Positions 23,750-37,260 of a stretch of 64,000 nt of DNA are shown piece by piece. Within the stretch, counting starts at the first letter, position 1. Every line of letters begins with the position of its first letter. The stretch spans positions 58,191,316 through 58,255,315 of the forward strand of contig CM033725.1 in assembly GCA_019671005.1 (NCBI GenBank), read 5' to 3'. The position numbers and the translations under genes were made by a program. The notes under the pieces were generated by a model that had not been told where the DNA came from, did no database searches, and was given only the letters and a program-made list of their open reading frames with translations. Origin of the DNA: Hibiscus mutabilis. Taxonomy: Eukaryota; Streptophyta; Magnoliopsida; Malvales; Malvaceae.

Positions 23750-23905
23750 CCGATGTTTATTAGGTCGAGTGACTATCTTTTATGTAAAATTTTAGGTTCA
23801 AATCTCGTAAATGGAGAATAGAGGTCGACTTGAAATAATTCAAATGTCTAAAGAGTCTCGGGGGTGTTCAGTAGTTACACGAGTCTCGACTATCTCATAG
23901 TTGAA
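23750..23905 (+). repeat. SINE-like repeat, fourth type
   Basis: GGTCGAGTGACTATC (A-box-like) is followed by AGGTTCAAATCTCGTAAA (good B-box match), then a body ending in AGAGTCTCGGGGGTG. It appears tRNA-derived. Confidence 0.35.
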
Positions 23906-23964
23906 AAGCTCTCTATTGTGTTTTTCCCCCTCATCCGCAAAACTCGAACACAATACCTTGCTTA

Positions 23965-24130
23965 AAGAACATTGAGATCCTTAGCTAGTCTGATACATAA
24001 ATTTTAAGTAAGGTTAGAAGTTTGAATTTTGAGGTTGTGAATGGAATGAATTGAGTTATGAGGGTTATTTTCTTAATAAATTTCTATAGTATTTCTTTTG
24101 AATCAGTCGGTCAATGTATCGGATATCAAT
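23965..24130 (+). repeat. tRNA-derived SINE-like repeat, family A
   Basis: Blocks match the 3722-3893 and 5850-6004 copies: TAGCTAGTCTGATACATAA, GGTTAGAAGTTTGAATTTTG, GTTGTGAATGGAATGAATTG and TTGAATCAGTCGGTCAATG. Confidence 0.5.
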
Positions 24131-27100
24131 GATTATATAGTATTGTTTCTTTTGAATTTTGATGAATCATATAGGAATAATTAAATAAAGTTTGTTTGAT
24201 TTTGATCCTATACATCATCATGCATGTTCTAATAAACAAATATAATTTGTTCCTCTTTCCTTTAATTTCTTTCTGGTCTGTAAAGCAAATCCAGTAATTA
24301 AATAAAGTTTGTTTGATGTCGACCTTCTTTTGTGAACCAAAGCCTTCTCTCTTTTTTCTCCCTTTAGTTTTCTTTAAATTCCCATAAAAATGACTAAACT
24401 TAAATCAAAACTTCAACATTTTTCTTGTCGAGTTTTACTGTTCGAATTATAAAGAGAACACTCTAATGTCGGTGAATCAATATGAATCTAAAATTCTAAT
24501 TTTGTGAGGGTACGGTATCAGTGTTGCACTAATTTAACAAAATACTAAAAACGTAATGTTAAAGTGACCTAAAAGAGTAAAATTCAGAAATTGGATGACA
24601 AAATAGGAAATGTTTAAAATTGAGTGACCGAAACAAATGCATTAATAAAGTTGAGTGATAGAAAACATGATTAACAAGAATAAAAAGAAACAAGTATTGT
24701 TAATTAGGATATGGTTGTGAAATTCCAAAAAAGTACTTCGCCCATAGTAAAATAAATGATATCTTGAAATGGGTTAGGATTCACTCGGCAGGTAAAATTC
24801 ATTTAGTTTTGTCTATATTTTAGATTGAAGTAATTCAATGGTTGAGATTATTTTTTTAATTTTTTTAATTTTTACTGTTAATATATTTCATCTATTTATT
24901 CTTATTTAATAATTTAAAAATATAAAATTTAATAATTTTATATGGTGTGAAAAGATCATGTCTTTTTTGAAATATAATAATTTTCACTTTCTTCACGTAT
25001 TGTATCATAATTATATAAGGATATGGTTGTATCATAATTTTCACTTTAAGACTTTCTCTTGGAACTACTTCCAAACATTGATTTATGTAAAGCTTAGGAG
25101 ACAGGGGATCTGAAAAGAGATTTGGGGTCCAATTGGATTGGACAAAGCAAGTCAGCCAAAACCCAAACATATCCATAAACATTCAAAAGCAAGTTACACT
25201 CATGACCAATCATCTCTCCATTCCCATCTTTTCTATGCTTCATCAACTCACTATGTCAAAACATGCATATCATGATCCTTATCTCAATATATATATAGAG
25301 ATTTTATGCATTATCATGTTTCATCAATGATGATGGAGTTACCAAGCATAGGACACTATTGTGAAACATATGTAATAAGATCGATCATATATCTCTTAGG
25401 AAAAAAAAGTTTTAAAATGAGTTAAGTTAAATATCTACGAGAGAAAAATAAAATGTTATTGTACCTCATATGTTTTGAATTATGTTATACTTTTTTATTT
25501 AAAAATTAATCTACTATATATCAACAGACATTTAAATTTTTTAAATGATGACTCTATTTTAATAATTCGCACAAACCGTTAAATCTTTGAACCACACATG
25601 TTATAGGGGCATCTTCGCATCATAACTGAATTTAGAACTATTCAGAACATATACGTGAAAAAACCACGACTTAACTCAGCTCGTCATCACTAGACTAATT
25701 TCATGGTAAAAAGTAGCGGTAGACAAAACTTGATTTGACTAAAAAATCCAAATTACTCAATTCGAAAATTTCAAATAAAATTTATAAAATAGAAATTTGA
25801 ATAACTTGAAATTTTTATAATTAGTAGATCAATTTTCAAGTTCGAGTTGAGTCTCTAAATTCTGTATGATATACACACATGTATCACATATGAAAAAATG
25901 TGTATTGTACATGGTTATAGAAAACTATTTAATTGGAACTAATTAATAGCATAACATTATAAATATTTATAATTAAATTTAAACAAAAACTTAAACAACT
26001 TAACTTGAAAAACTTTTAAATAAAGTTTGAATTATAAAATAGAGCTCTTTTCAACTTAATTAATTTAAATTTTTTTTAACTCAGCTCGAATGAAGAGCGA
26101 GAACCAACACGGTTTAGTTAAAGGACTGTCCAAGAGAGAACTCAACTAGGGGGTTCGATGGAGTAATTAAGTTGTTGGGAGCAAAACTTAAAAGAAATAG
26201 AAATAAATGCAGGCGATACTCATGCAAGTGTGTTTTAAATAAGGGAACAGTGCCCCATAAAGCCAGGTCGGCGTCCCATTTCTGGGGTACCCGAGTGAGT
26301 TGTGTCACATTTCCACCAGCCATTTAATTCCCAATTTTGTTGTATTATGTTAGGTGTCTTGTCCACCTTACTTGATTTTGTAAGTGGAGCAACCAATCGT
26401 GGTCCATGCTTCTTTGAGGTCCTTGTCTTGGGGGGCCATTAACCCTCAACCGCTCTATTAAGAGACCAAACTTTTTTTTATGTTCTAGATTCGTGGTTGT
26501 TTCTGATCTTTCTAACAATTTTGTTATTCAGGTTCGAGCTCCAGTTTTTTTCTTGAGAGTACAATATGACTCACAATTGCATTCAATATTTGTTCGAGAG
26601 ACCAAAATTCTTTAGTTATGTTATGCTTCATACTATAATCAAATTTGAATAGATGAACAATTCGGTTTTGAGATTGATCAAATACTGTTATAGAAATGTG
26701 AAATTTGACTCGAAGTAAAATCGAACTATTTGAGTTCGTTTTGTGAAGATTGTTCACATGATTTGTTTAGCTCTTTTGATTATTTTTTAACTTTTTTGTT
26801 CTTTCAGATACGAACTTAAATTATATTTTTAAGAATGTAACGTGTTTTTCGAATAAAAAAAACTAGTCATTTTTGCCCTTATATCAAATATTTGTGTACA
26901 AGGGATGGTGGTAGTTTCATGGGTAGGTTGATGATCAATATTTGTTGGTACAATGATTCTAATTCTTTTAATTGTTGGATGTGTACCAGATGCCCTTCTT
27001 GAAGAGGCAAAAAGTAGGGGGTTTTGTCCTTAGACTGATAAATAATATAAAACAAAGAGATATGATTCATGAGATAAATCGAGAGGTGTTGGAGGTGTAG

Positions 27101-28404
27101 TCGTATTATAAAATTTTTAGATCTCATATAATTTATATTTTTATGTATTTTTTGTTGATGATTTAATTTTACACTTTTAGAATTTTGTAACTTCACATCC
27201 TCTAAAATTTTAATATTTCATAAGAGTTCACACTCCTAACATACATTCATTTGTACTTATGGTCCATTTACAAAATGTAAAATTATTTAGTTTTACAACC
27301 TATAAAATTGTGGTATTAACTGAGTTTAATGACTGTAATTAAAATTTTTAAATTGAGGTGACGACAAATACATCGTGTTGCTTACATCCTTGTTAGCTCT
27401 AAGACCTGAGTTTAAATTTAGACAATCGTTCTCTTATCTCGTATCAATTTTCGAAGAAATACAAGATTTTTCAAATATGATAATTTTTTTTGAATACATC
27501 TAGACTGAACATATTTAACATTTGACACTCATGTCATGGATAGGGACGAAACTACAATTGTCCCTCCCACCTAATTATTTTTACCTTTGTTTTTATACAT
27601 ATATATATATATATATATTAATTTATTTTTTTCCTGAATTTGTCTCCTCTTTCAAACATTTATGGTTTGCCCTTCAACTCTAAATTCTAGCTCCGTCCAT
27701 GCTCATGGAAAACATAATTTCTAACTTATTTACTAATTAAATTTAACGATCTTTTCTCTTCATAGTTTCATTTCAAACATTCAACTACATAACACCTAAA
27801 TCATGTTGGTTTTCGTTGTATTTATGTTTGTGAATTATTTACCCTACCGGACAGTATTTTTACCTTAAATTATCATTGTCTTTCTTTCCCTCATTGTCTT
27901 GTGGTTAATACATTTAGGTCATATTAAGCATAGTAATAAATTTATAGATAAAATCTAAGATGCCATTTTAAAATTTTCGAGAGCAAAGCGAGTGCTTATA
28001 CATATAGAGGCGAAGTCAAAAAAAATAAAATAAAGAAAATTGTAAAATTTTGAAAGATTAAAGCACAATTTTATTAATATTTAAATAATAATTTTTAAAA
28101 GATGTATAAAAAACATCACTTGTGTAGAAAGAGATATATGTAGAACGTGGGAGGGGCTCATGAGTCATGCCTCAAATTTATTTGGTTTATTTAATTTTAG
28201 GTCCTACAAGTTCAAATATTAATTAAAATAAGCCTTTATCCCTCAATTTCTTTAGTTAAGTTCTTATGCAATTTGTCCCCACAAGATTAAGATTAACATG
28301 GATTTAATCTTAAACCCACTTAGGTAGTCCAAAAAAATCAAATTAAGCTAATTACAAAAGTTTGAAAAGGATTTTAATTAAGCTATAAAGCCAAAAGAAT
28401 GTCC
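24131..28404. other. long gene-poor spacer
   Basis: No supported gene in 4.3 kb. Short frames at 24892-25182, 26114-26323, 26524-26757 and 26879-27196 show no known motif, splice pattern or composition shift. An (AT) run sits at about 27598-27618. Decayed 'xAGTGACCxAAAxxx' repeat blocks occur at 24540-24670. Confidence 0.4.
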
Positions 28405-28840
28405 TAACATTTGACGGGTTAGTTATTTTAGTCCTTGTTTTTATTTTTTAAAGCACTTTAACCCTCAGCGTTTCATTTTAGGCTAAAGCGGCCTCTCCAT
28501 AAATAAAAGTTATTAATCAACTAACAATAAATAACTTGAAATGAAGTGGCAAAACTACATGGAAATGCACGCTAACAAAACAGTCTCACATAGAAAAATA
28601 TGCCGACTTAACAAAATGACACACCAGTTAAATTTTTTATAAAATATAAAAATATTTTTTCTGTTGACATTTTATTTTATCAAATCATTTCAAGTTATTT
28701 ATTTTTGTTGACTAATAATTTTTAACTACAGAAGGATAATTTTTACACAAAACAAAACATCGATGATTAAAGTACTTCCTAAAAAAGAAATTAAAGTAAT
28801 TATTAAGTTAAACGTTACGAGTATTTTTAAACGTTATGCT
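28405..28840. mobile_element. MITE with inverted arms
   Basis: The left arm (ACATTTGACGGGTTAG through AAGCACTTTAACCCTCAGCG) and the right arm (ATCGATGATTAAAGTACTTC through ACGTTACGAGTATTTTTAA) are imperfect inverted copies. They enclose a non-coding centre in which AATAAATAACTTGAAATG and its complement also pair. A one-armed relative is at 7340-7500. Confidence 0.45.
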
Positions 28841-29252
28841 TAAATTAATTGTGGCAGCTAGGTAGGCTTGAAGGTGTAGGATGAAGTTATTTATTAAAAA
28901 GGAAAGCTTATTTATTTCTCCATTAAAAGATTAATTAATGACAGATTACAGACTTGTGAACGCTCATTTCCTGGAAAATTAATTCAGAGTTATAACTCAA
29001 GTTGTGATGTCAACTTCAGGCATTTTATCAAAGTTTGCAATTTTGTCTTACTTCACTTAATTTGGAAATATATATATACGGGTTAGGATCTACTTACACT
29101 GAATGTAAAATTTTTAGTAGATGACTTAGATCAACTCATTTTTTTAAGTGATAATCTTCACATAACCCACTGTTAATCTCAGTCATTCGATTCACTCATC
29201 CAATAATAAAAAAACGTGTAACAGATTAAAATCTTTTATAATGTATAACTAG

Positions 29253-29322
<70 letters not shown>

Positions 29323-32300
29323 GGACCATCAACCAAATTTCACCAGACTGCAGTAGTTTTCAAGGACAAGTTCATTCATGGCCATACCTTTCAAATTCTA
29401 ATGTAGACCCCATATTATTCAGGCTCCATTTGAATTTCATTTTTTTTATCACCCCTAATAAATAAATGAGATAATTGCACAAATTGTTCTTAAAAACTAT
29501 ATTTCTCATTCTAAATTAGTCTCTAAACTTTAATCATTATATATCAGTCTCCAAACTATGACTCCAATTATAAATCGGTCCTTAAACTTTAAAATATTCT
29601 ATATCGGTCCTCATACTATCATTTTCAATTTGATCATTCTATTAATGTGCCGTTAACTTTATTAGTTAAAAATAATCTATTTTTTATGGTCTTAGGAATT
29701 GAACCCGTGACTTAAAAATTCTCAGAACCTTCAAAAATTAATTAATTTTTTAGTTCACATAGTCAATTTTCTAAGATTTTTTAAAATGAACATCATCTTC
29801 TTTTTTATTAGGACTATTCGTTAGATTCAAATTAAATTTTTTTAAAAAATAATGGTGTCTGAATTAAAGGACCAACGTGCTTTTGAATTTTTCAATCACA
29901 GCTGCACTCAATTATCATCTAACTTCATTCAATAATATATATGTTTGATATGTATGTTTAAGTTTAATTCATCCATTAAAAAAATCAATCAAATAATTCA
30001 AGATAGTAAAAGATGCAAACAATATTAATTTCAGCGGTTAAGGATAAGCATTATTAACACTAATATAATAATCGAGCGTGCAGTATATTAACATCTGATT
30101 TTATCACACCACAAATACGACATATTTGAAGTGATCTAAGAGTCCAAAGTGGGGTGTATGTCACTTAGATAACCAAATAGCCACCAGCAGAAAAAACTAT
30201 GACAAATCTAATCTCGAAAAGAAAACTTAAAAAGCAAGATTAAAATGTGCTACAAACGTTGACAAAACATCTGTCATTTCTCATAAGAAAAGGGAAAGAT
30301 TATTAAACAAAAGAAAATAAAAAATTTAAATATACAAAATAAATTTTAGAGAGAAAAATAGAAAGAAAAAAAAAAGGCGAGGAGGAAATGTGAATGAAGG
30401 AATATAGAGATGCCGGGGCCGGCCAATGTCCGACCCTTAGTACATAAATGGTGATAATAAACTTTTTGATAAATTCTAATCTTAATTCTACCTAGAGAAA
30501 AAGAAAAGAGAAAATTTTAACAGAATGAGAGTTCTCTTAATGAGTTTAGAACTTAAAATATAAAGAATGTGAGAGAACAAAGAAGAGTAGTTTGACCAAC
30601 TGGCCAAATTAACTAGCTTTGACCGATATGTATAATTTTATATACTAACAATAAATTAAATCATAACACACCTTTTAAAATAAAATTAAATAGGTTTATC
30701 CTAAAGATTTTAAATAATATATCTCATCCAATTCATCAACAACACATAAAATCATACGTTATTAATACATCAAATATTAGCCATATATACTAACAAGCCT
30801 AATGACTGTGATTAGTTTTTATTATCATTGTTATTGTTAATATTATTATTGTCATTTGTTAGATTCGTATCCGCATGCATTAACTTCGATCACAATATTG
30901 CTTAATTATGGAATATGATGCGGTACTTTATAATTTGGCCCATAGCACTTGTAACTTTCTTTTATTGGTGTTCTCTCGTTCTCTAAGATTTTGTCCTGAC
31001 TAATCTAGATTGATTTGTGTCGCACATTTAATTTTGGTAAGTGAGTCTCATAGCGCGAATTTTTTGCATACACAACATTTTGAACTCAAACTGCTTACCA
31101 TTTGGACTAACTCGTTGGTTACAACACCTGTAACTTATTATAAAAGTGCCCTTCTTTGGGTACGGTGTATCATTATTAACCAATTCTAACTCTTTACCTT
31201 GAACATTTAGCTGTAAACATACCTAAAAATGGCCTCATTTTCTTACTAAATGTATCCCAAAGCTCAACCAACATCCGATTGTAAATTATTCAATGACCAA
31301 GCTACTTGCTTAAATTCAAAAGATTCCCACTATATTTATGAGGTTTTTAAAGATATTAGATTTTATTATACTAACATTGTGAGTGGGAAATATTTTATAA
31401 TAAAAAAAATATTTATAAGAATTTATTCAATGAATAATTTTAGGTGGCGTGGAAAATGATTTGTGTTTAGATCTAAAGAATGAAATTAAAAAGATAAAAC
31501 ACCCTTAAATAAGAGTGGTTTTGTAATTTTCAACTAATTTCGGTGGGTTGAGAATATCTAAGTAATTTGGATATTGTGTTTATACATAGTTTTAAGATGA
31601 TCACAAATTTAGTCAATATTTTAAATATTTTTCAATATATGAGTGACAAACAATTTCAGTACTTCAAATATATAGACATTAACAACAACAACCTTATGAA
31701 CCCTTTGAGCGGTCTCAATAAAAAATATGTTGTTATTTTTAAGAGACCTAAATTCGAGCAACTTGTCTACAAGGCGTGCATACTTTATCAAAGGCTTAAG
31801 TAAAAATGAACAAATATTATTATGAGGTTAAAAACCAACTGTCTTACTTCTACGAATATTTAAAATTCAAAGATTATACGAAAGAATGAAAATAAAAAAT
31901 GAAAGACCATTAAAATAACATTGTATGATACCTTAAATAAGAGTAATTTAAGATTCACTAATTGACCGAGTGACCAAAAACGCTCATGTTGTTCTATTTT
32001 GTATGAGTTTGAATCCTAACATTTACCTTGAGAATTTAAATATGTCTCTACTCAATCAAAAAAATATGAGTAATTTAAACATTGTATTCGAATATATATT
32101 GACATTAAAAACAGCAGCCTTATTTCTACCAATATTTAAGATTCAAGGTTGGCTACTATGGACCCTGATCAGCTCAGCCAAACCCTTGCCTGCCTCCACT
32201 TATGATAGGTCTATTTGCACTTCATTTTCTATTTCCCCTCATTATTGTCATGTAATTTTCATTGATAATTCAAGGACAAAGCCAAATTATTTAATTAATT

Positions 32301-33000
32301 GTTAGCGAATCAAAAATTAGTGGTCTGGTCGGTCCAATTATTGGTTCGGTTCTTACAACGTTGCAGAAAGCCAACCTGAGGGTATAAATTAAAACGGTAT
32401 AATTCCAAATTTGATTCATTTATTTAACAAAAATAAACAAGTTAGCCACTTTAATTATTTTCTTCAAATTTTAGTCTCTCTATCTGCCTTTTTTTAATCT
32501 TTAAAATTAACTTTTGGGGTCAGATTATGGCATTGCATATACCCAGAAAAGGTTGAATTTAGAAGACAAGAGATGTAAGAAAAGAAGGTAAAATGACATA
32601 CTTAATGGGGCATGTAGTAGAGACAAAAAGTACAGGTACATTGCCTATTCCCTCTCAAGTTTCAATCAAAATGTTTGATCAGGTTGGTCCATTATTATAC
32701 ATTTAAATTTTTATTATTTCAACAAAATAATAAAAATAATGTATTTGACGACGTTTAATTATGTTTTTATAATTTATTATAAAATATTAAATTATTTTTT
32801 TAAAATAATAAAATATGATTTGATTTATAAAAATTTATTTTTTGAATTTTCATTCAGGACTCTAAAAATATTCGAGAGATATGAAAAAAAACCCTTTTTC
32901 CTTTTCTCGTCTCTCTTCCTCTCTTACAATATTAAGAACATGTACCTGTAAAAACATATCAGATTTGGATAGCTGCAGGGTGTATTTATTACAATAGACA
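28841..33000. other. long gene-poor spacer
   Basis: No supported gene. Contents are an (AT)n microsatellite at 29256-29319, one arm of a MITE-type repeat at about 29460-29660, and AT-rich sequence with short frames that have no motifs (31250-31459, 31567-31803, 31970-32305, 32739-32951). From about 32500 the sequence leads into the zinc-finger gene promoter. Confidence 0.4.
29256..29319. repeat. (AT)n microsatellite, about 32 units
   Basis: Uninterrupted AT dinucleotides over about 64 bp. Length variation and assembly slippage are expected here. Confidence 0.9.
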
Positions 33001-33012
33001 TCAATATTTCAC

Positions 33013-33031
33013 CTCTCTCTCTCTCTCTCTC
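33013..33031 (+). repeat. (CT)n tract in the zinc-finger gene leader
   Basis: A CT run about 90 nt upstream of the start codon, a common feature of plant 5' UTRs. Confidence 0.7.
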
Positions 33032-33120
33032 GTCTTAAACACCCTGTTTTGTTTCCTTATCAAATACCCCACGAGGGACTTGTATCCTCAAGAAAACATA
33101 TTCATATTTGATCACCTCTC

Positions 33121-33902
33121 ATGGAGCCTCCTAGATCTTCCGAGCCATCTCTCTCCGAAACTTCCACTGTCAACTCCGTCTCGAACGGCCTCGGAGATGG
33201 AAAGCAACACGAAGACATACACCAAGGAGATGACAACTATGATGTCGTGTTGGATCTGAGCCTTTGCGGCAATGAGGATCCGAACACGAACACGAACCAA
33301 GATTTGAAACATGAACTTGATCTCATCGAATGTTTCAAGACCACCGGTTCGTGTGACGGTCGAGGTCATCAAGGTGATGAAACTGATCAGCCTAGAGTGT
33401 TTTCATGTAACTATTGCCAAAGAAAGTTCTTTAGCTCACAGGCCTTGGGAGGGCACCAAAATGCACATAAACGAGAAAGGACACTAGCCAAACGAGGGCA
33501 ACAAAGGATTGGTGCAGGTCTGGCGGCCTCTTTCGCCGCTTTTGGTCGGTATTCCACCATTGCTTCCCTTCCCCTGAATGGCTCATCAATAAATCACTTG
33601 GAATTCAACTCCACTCTATGGTACACAAGCCAAATTTTCTTCCCTCACCACATGTTTATGGGCACAATGAGTGGTCTCGACCATCAATTCATCAAACGCC
33701 GGCGATCAGACATTTTTCAATGGCGAATTTTACTAGTACTGGATCGTCAGCAAGTAACGGTGCAGCTGCCAGGTTCGAGAGTAGGGTACGCAAGGTCGGT
33801 CCACCGACCGAGGGGATGAGTGGGTATTTGTGGGATGGTAACGTAAACCCTTTCAACACTAATCAAGATGAGATGAAACTTGATTTGTCTTTGAAGCTCT
33901 AG
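33121..33902 (+). CDS. single C2H2 (QALGGH) zinc-finger protein, frameshifted
   Basis: This is a plant-specific single-finger C2H2 protein of the ZFP1/ZFP4/ZFP7 type, nuclear transcription factors acting mostly as repressors. It is encoded in one exon. The first frame (33121-33819) gives an EAR-like LDLSL at residues 44-48 and one finger at 94-116: [21 protein letters not shown], i.e. C-x2-C-x12-H-x3-H with the QALGGH helix. It then drifts into unrelated sequence and would end at 232 residues. The family's C-terminal region is intact in the -1 frame. It reads [15 protein letters not shown], then [10 protein letters not shown], and ends KLDLSLKL with a TAG at 33902. The frames meet at about 33583-33588, where one base appears to be missing. 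The full product would have been about 260 residues. The fault could be a real loss-of-function allele or an assembly error. The uninterrupted product lacks the C-terminal LDLSLKL repression motif. Confidence 0.85.
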
Positions 33903-35469
33903 GTAGGTCTAGTTTCAATCTTCCAATGACAATCTTATGGTTTACTCGTTTTTAGCTAGTTTTAGTAGAGTTTCCTTTTGTCATATTTTTCCTTTGAGTT
34001 TTAGTTGGATCTTTTGTAATTGCATTTTGGTTAGAGAAGACTTCTAGAGATTATTCTAAATCTATTTCGATCCAATGTTCTATTTTAATATGGATGATTC
34101 TTCGTTAATGTCCGAATGAGTATGTTCTTTTACGAATCGAAACGATAAAAGGTTGAATATATACGTTTGTCAAAAGAGATTTTAACAGTTTGTTCACACC
34201 ATGCATGAACTAGGTTTTGAGTTTCTCTACAAGGCATGAAGAATGAAGATGCAAATCTGTACGTATAACTATATAATTGTGGTGGCGTAGCAATATTTTC
34301 AAGTATTTATATTTATGATATTAACCACACGGCAGCACTTGTTAAAAATATTTTTAATAAGATGTTAATGTATACATTTATATATTAATGTACTAAATGT
34401 ATTTCTCAAAGGCCCGTAATTAAAAACTTAAATATAATTAAAAAGATCTGTTCTCATAAGTTGACAATTGTGTAGGCCGCAGGAAATTATGAGTCCAATT
34501 TTTAAATTTATCTTTTTTTTTAATATTTGTTATAGGCAACTAAAAACTCAAAAACCAACGGAAGGACATTGTAAGGGTTCAATAATGTTATGTAATAAAA
34601 TCTCATTTGCCTTGGTTTCTTACGAAAGTGATGTTATTGAATTGGGTCCAATAAAGAGTGGGTCTAGATCGATTCGATGGGTACAATTTAGATCATGTAA
34701 ATCATTATTCTATAAAAACATGACTGTAAATTAACAAAGAAAGTTTATATCGTTTTAATTATTGTGATAAACCTAACATTATGATGGGTTTGGATAGTGA
34801 CACCTAGGATTATTTCAGAATTAGGCAATTTTATTGTAACTTTTAATAATTAAGTGATCTAAATATAATTTTATTAATAATTGAGTGACCTCTGATGTAA
34901 TTTACCTTATTCTTTTTATCTGTTTCAATTATTTTAGAATTAAGTTTAATTAAATTTCAAATAAAGATAAACTTTATATTTTCCATTCATAAGATTTGTA
35001 ATTAAGAACTTCAAATATACCGAACAAATTAAGTGAAGGGAAATGATTTCCATATTTAAAATTTCACATTTCCCAAAGCTGCAAGGCGAAAATCATATGG
35101 ACGGTCAATTTCTTAATAATAAATGTAATTATAAGTTAGTATCTGTTTATTTATATTTTTAATTTTTTGACAATACGCACAAGTTTTATAAATAAAGTGA
35201 TTATTTTTGAAATATAAAGGACATTAGGCTATCGATTTGCAAGATGAGAATTAAGTGAGAAATTCAAGTAAGAAGTAATATTTTAATAATCAAAGGCATG
35301 TATTCTCTAAACTGGGTTAAAAAAATCGTCTTTACATTAAATTTCTATAAAAATATATTCAAATTAGTCGGTCAATAAATCGAATATTGATAATTAAGCT
35401 AAAAAAACATATATTCTCTTTTTATCGTTTGAAATTAGTTTACAATAAGTTTGGCCTTGACCCCCAAAA
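33903..35469. other. spacer, no gene seen
   Basis: 3' region of the zinc-finger gene, then AT-rich DNA. At 34790-34910 there is a one-armed copy of the MITE found at 36632-37260 (TAAGTGATCTAAAT and GAGTGACC blocks). No coding sequence. Confidence 0.4.
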
Positions 35470-35925
35470 GGTAAAATTATCTTTAAATGAGAAGTCTTAA
35501 AAGTTTTGAAAAAAATTAATTAAGTTTTTAATTTTTTATTCAATTAAGTTCTTTAATCAATAAATCAAATTAATTAAGCCTTTTACTACTATTAATTGTT
35601 GAATTTTACGAGTTTTTTGGATCAGTTGGTTGTATTGTATTATAGTGTTGCCACTTGATATTTTCAAAAATTTTATTTTATTTAAAAAATTCTAAAAAAC
35701 TTATAAAAAATTATTTTTTTTAAAAAAAATCTATAAGTGCCAATGATAGAATTGTAGTGTATCATGTGACAGTAATATTTAAAAAAAAACGGTCAATGTT
35801 TAAAATTGGTCAAATGACTTAATTGATTCAATGAATACTTATTTGTGTGTAAAAAACGTTTATAAGCTTAATTGATTTTTTACAAAAGTTCAAAGACTTC
35901 CTACACACTTAATCTAATATTTAAT
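35470..35925. mobile_element. MITE, same family as 15656-16130
   Basis: The left arm (GAGAAGTCTTAAAAGTTTTG, AATCAAATTAATTAAGCC) is the inverted partner of the right arm (GACTTAATTGATTCAATG, TTCAAAGACTTCCTACACAC). The centre, TAGAATTGTAGTGTATCATG, resembles the centre of the 15.7-kb copy. Confidence 0.5.
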
Positions 35926-35984
35926 CATTGTTCACTTTAATATGACAAAAGCTCTTTAATGCATCTAAACCACTAGACCGTCAA

Positions 35985-36060
35985 CCTTAAACCCTGAATT
36001 TTAGTAATGAACCATATACCTTAAACATAAACCCTAAAACTTAAATTCTAAAATTAATCT
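35985..36060 (+). repeat. degenerate CCCTAAA-type repeat
   Basis: Imperfect CCTTAAACCCTGAA, ATAAACCCTAAAACTT-type units, like those at 12895 and 19396. Confidence 0.35.
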
Positions 36061-36631
36061 ACTTGTGAAAATTTTTTCTGTCATTCGTGTATTAAATAAT
36101 TTCTCTCTATATAGGGTATACATATATATTAATTTTTTTTAATTGAACAAATCCTTATCATTTTATTAATCGGAAAGAATACTTTCCCACAATCTGGAGA
36201 ATTTAGGTAAAGGATCAAAGTATTCATTTCAATTAAAAAGACACCGTACATTGATTTGGTTAGTTTAGAATTTTCAGTTCATTTTGTTAATTTGATTTTA
36301 AATGAATAGTGAAAAGTGCTTCATTTAGGGATAATTTATTTTAAATTCTACCTAAAATTTAAACTTTTAAATTTTAAACTTTAAACTATAACTTTAACTC
36401 CTATAATTAAAATTTTCGTGTAAATTAAAATTTACACGATACATGTATTAAAGTTTTTCTCGATAAAGAATAGTAATTTTAATTAAATTCTTGCAATATC
36501 AAAACTTTCACATTTAATTTCATGAAAGTCTGACTGAATCGTGACTCAAAAATTTGATATTTTCACAAGTTCATTCGGGTCAGATTTTTAATGGGCCGAA
36601 TAAACTATTTTAATAGTTTTGCAAACGTATT

Positions 36632-37260
36632 GGGTAAACTACATCTAAGGCCATTTTAACTATATCTTTAGTAACAAACGGTCACTCAATTAAAAGTTTG
36701 TTATAACAGATCACTCAACTAACATATTGTTCTAAACGAGTTTGTTTTCTTCTAATATGACATGGTATAATAATATTTTTAGTCCTCAAAAATTATTTAA
36801 TCTATCGATTGGATCATAATTTAAAACAATTTAAAAATTTAACTCTTAATATTTAAAATTCTAATCTCTATTATTCTCCTAAATTGCTTGTTTTTATCCT
36901 AAAAATGTTATAGTACTTTCATGGTATAATAACAGCTTAACAATAATCTACTGTTGCTTTATGGTAGAATGCAGTTACCGAGCTACTGATGTGATATGAT
37001 GGGCTCACTTATTTTGACAATATCACAAAAAAAGACTAAAATGGTGAATTTTTTTAATATGAAGTATTAGATTTATTGAATTGTTTCGAATTAGGACAAA
37101 TTTAATAAAATGTATAAGTTTTGGGAACTAAAAATGTTATTATATACAAAAAAGTAACTTTTTGTAACAATATGTTATTTGAGTGACATGTTTATGACTT
37201 TTAGAAAAAAATGATATCTTTGTTATAAAACTTATAATTAAATGACCTTAGGTATGGTAT
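36632..37260. mobile_element. MITE with long inverted arms
   Basis: It begins GGGTAAACTACATCTAAGG, and its right end read backwards gives ATACCATACCTAAGGTCATT. Both arms continue through GGTCACTCAATTA/GTCACTCAAATAAC and an AACATATTG block. The arms are about 100 bp and the whole is about 630 bp, non-coding. Partial copies are at 34790-34910 and 24540-24670. Confidence 0.5.

Noticed and set aside
26114..26340. Small protein gene starting MAGGNVTQLTRVPQ
   Set aside because: It has an attractive start context and composition, but the peptide quickly becomes low-complexity and matches no family I know. No exon continuation found.
33618..33902. Separate 94-codon gene [11 protein letters not shown]...
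   Set aside because: It is the out-of-frame C-terminus of the C2H2 zinc-finger protein, displaced by a one-base frameshift.
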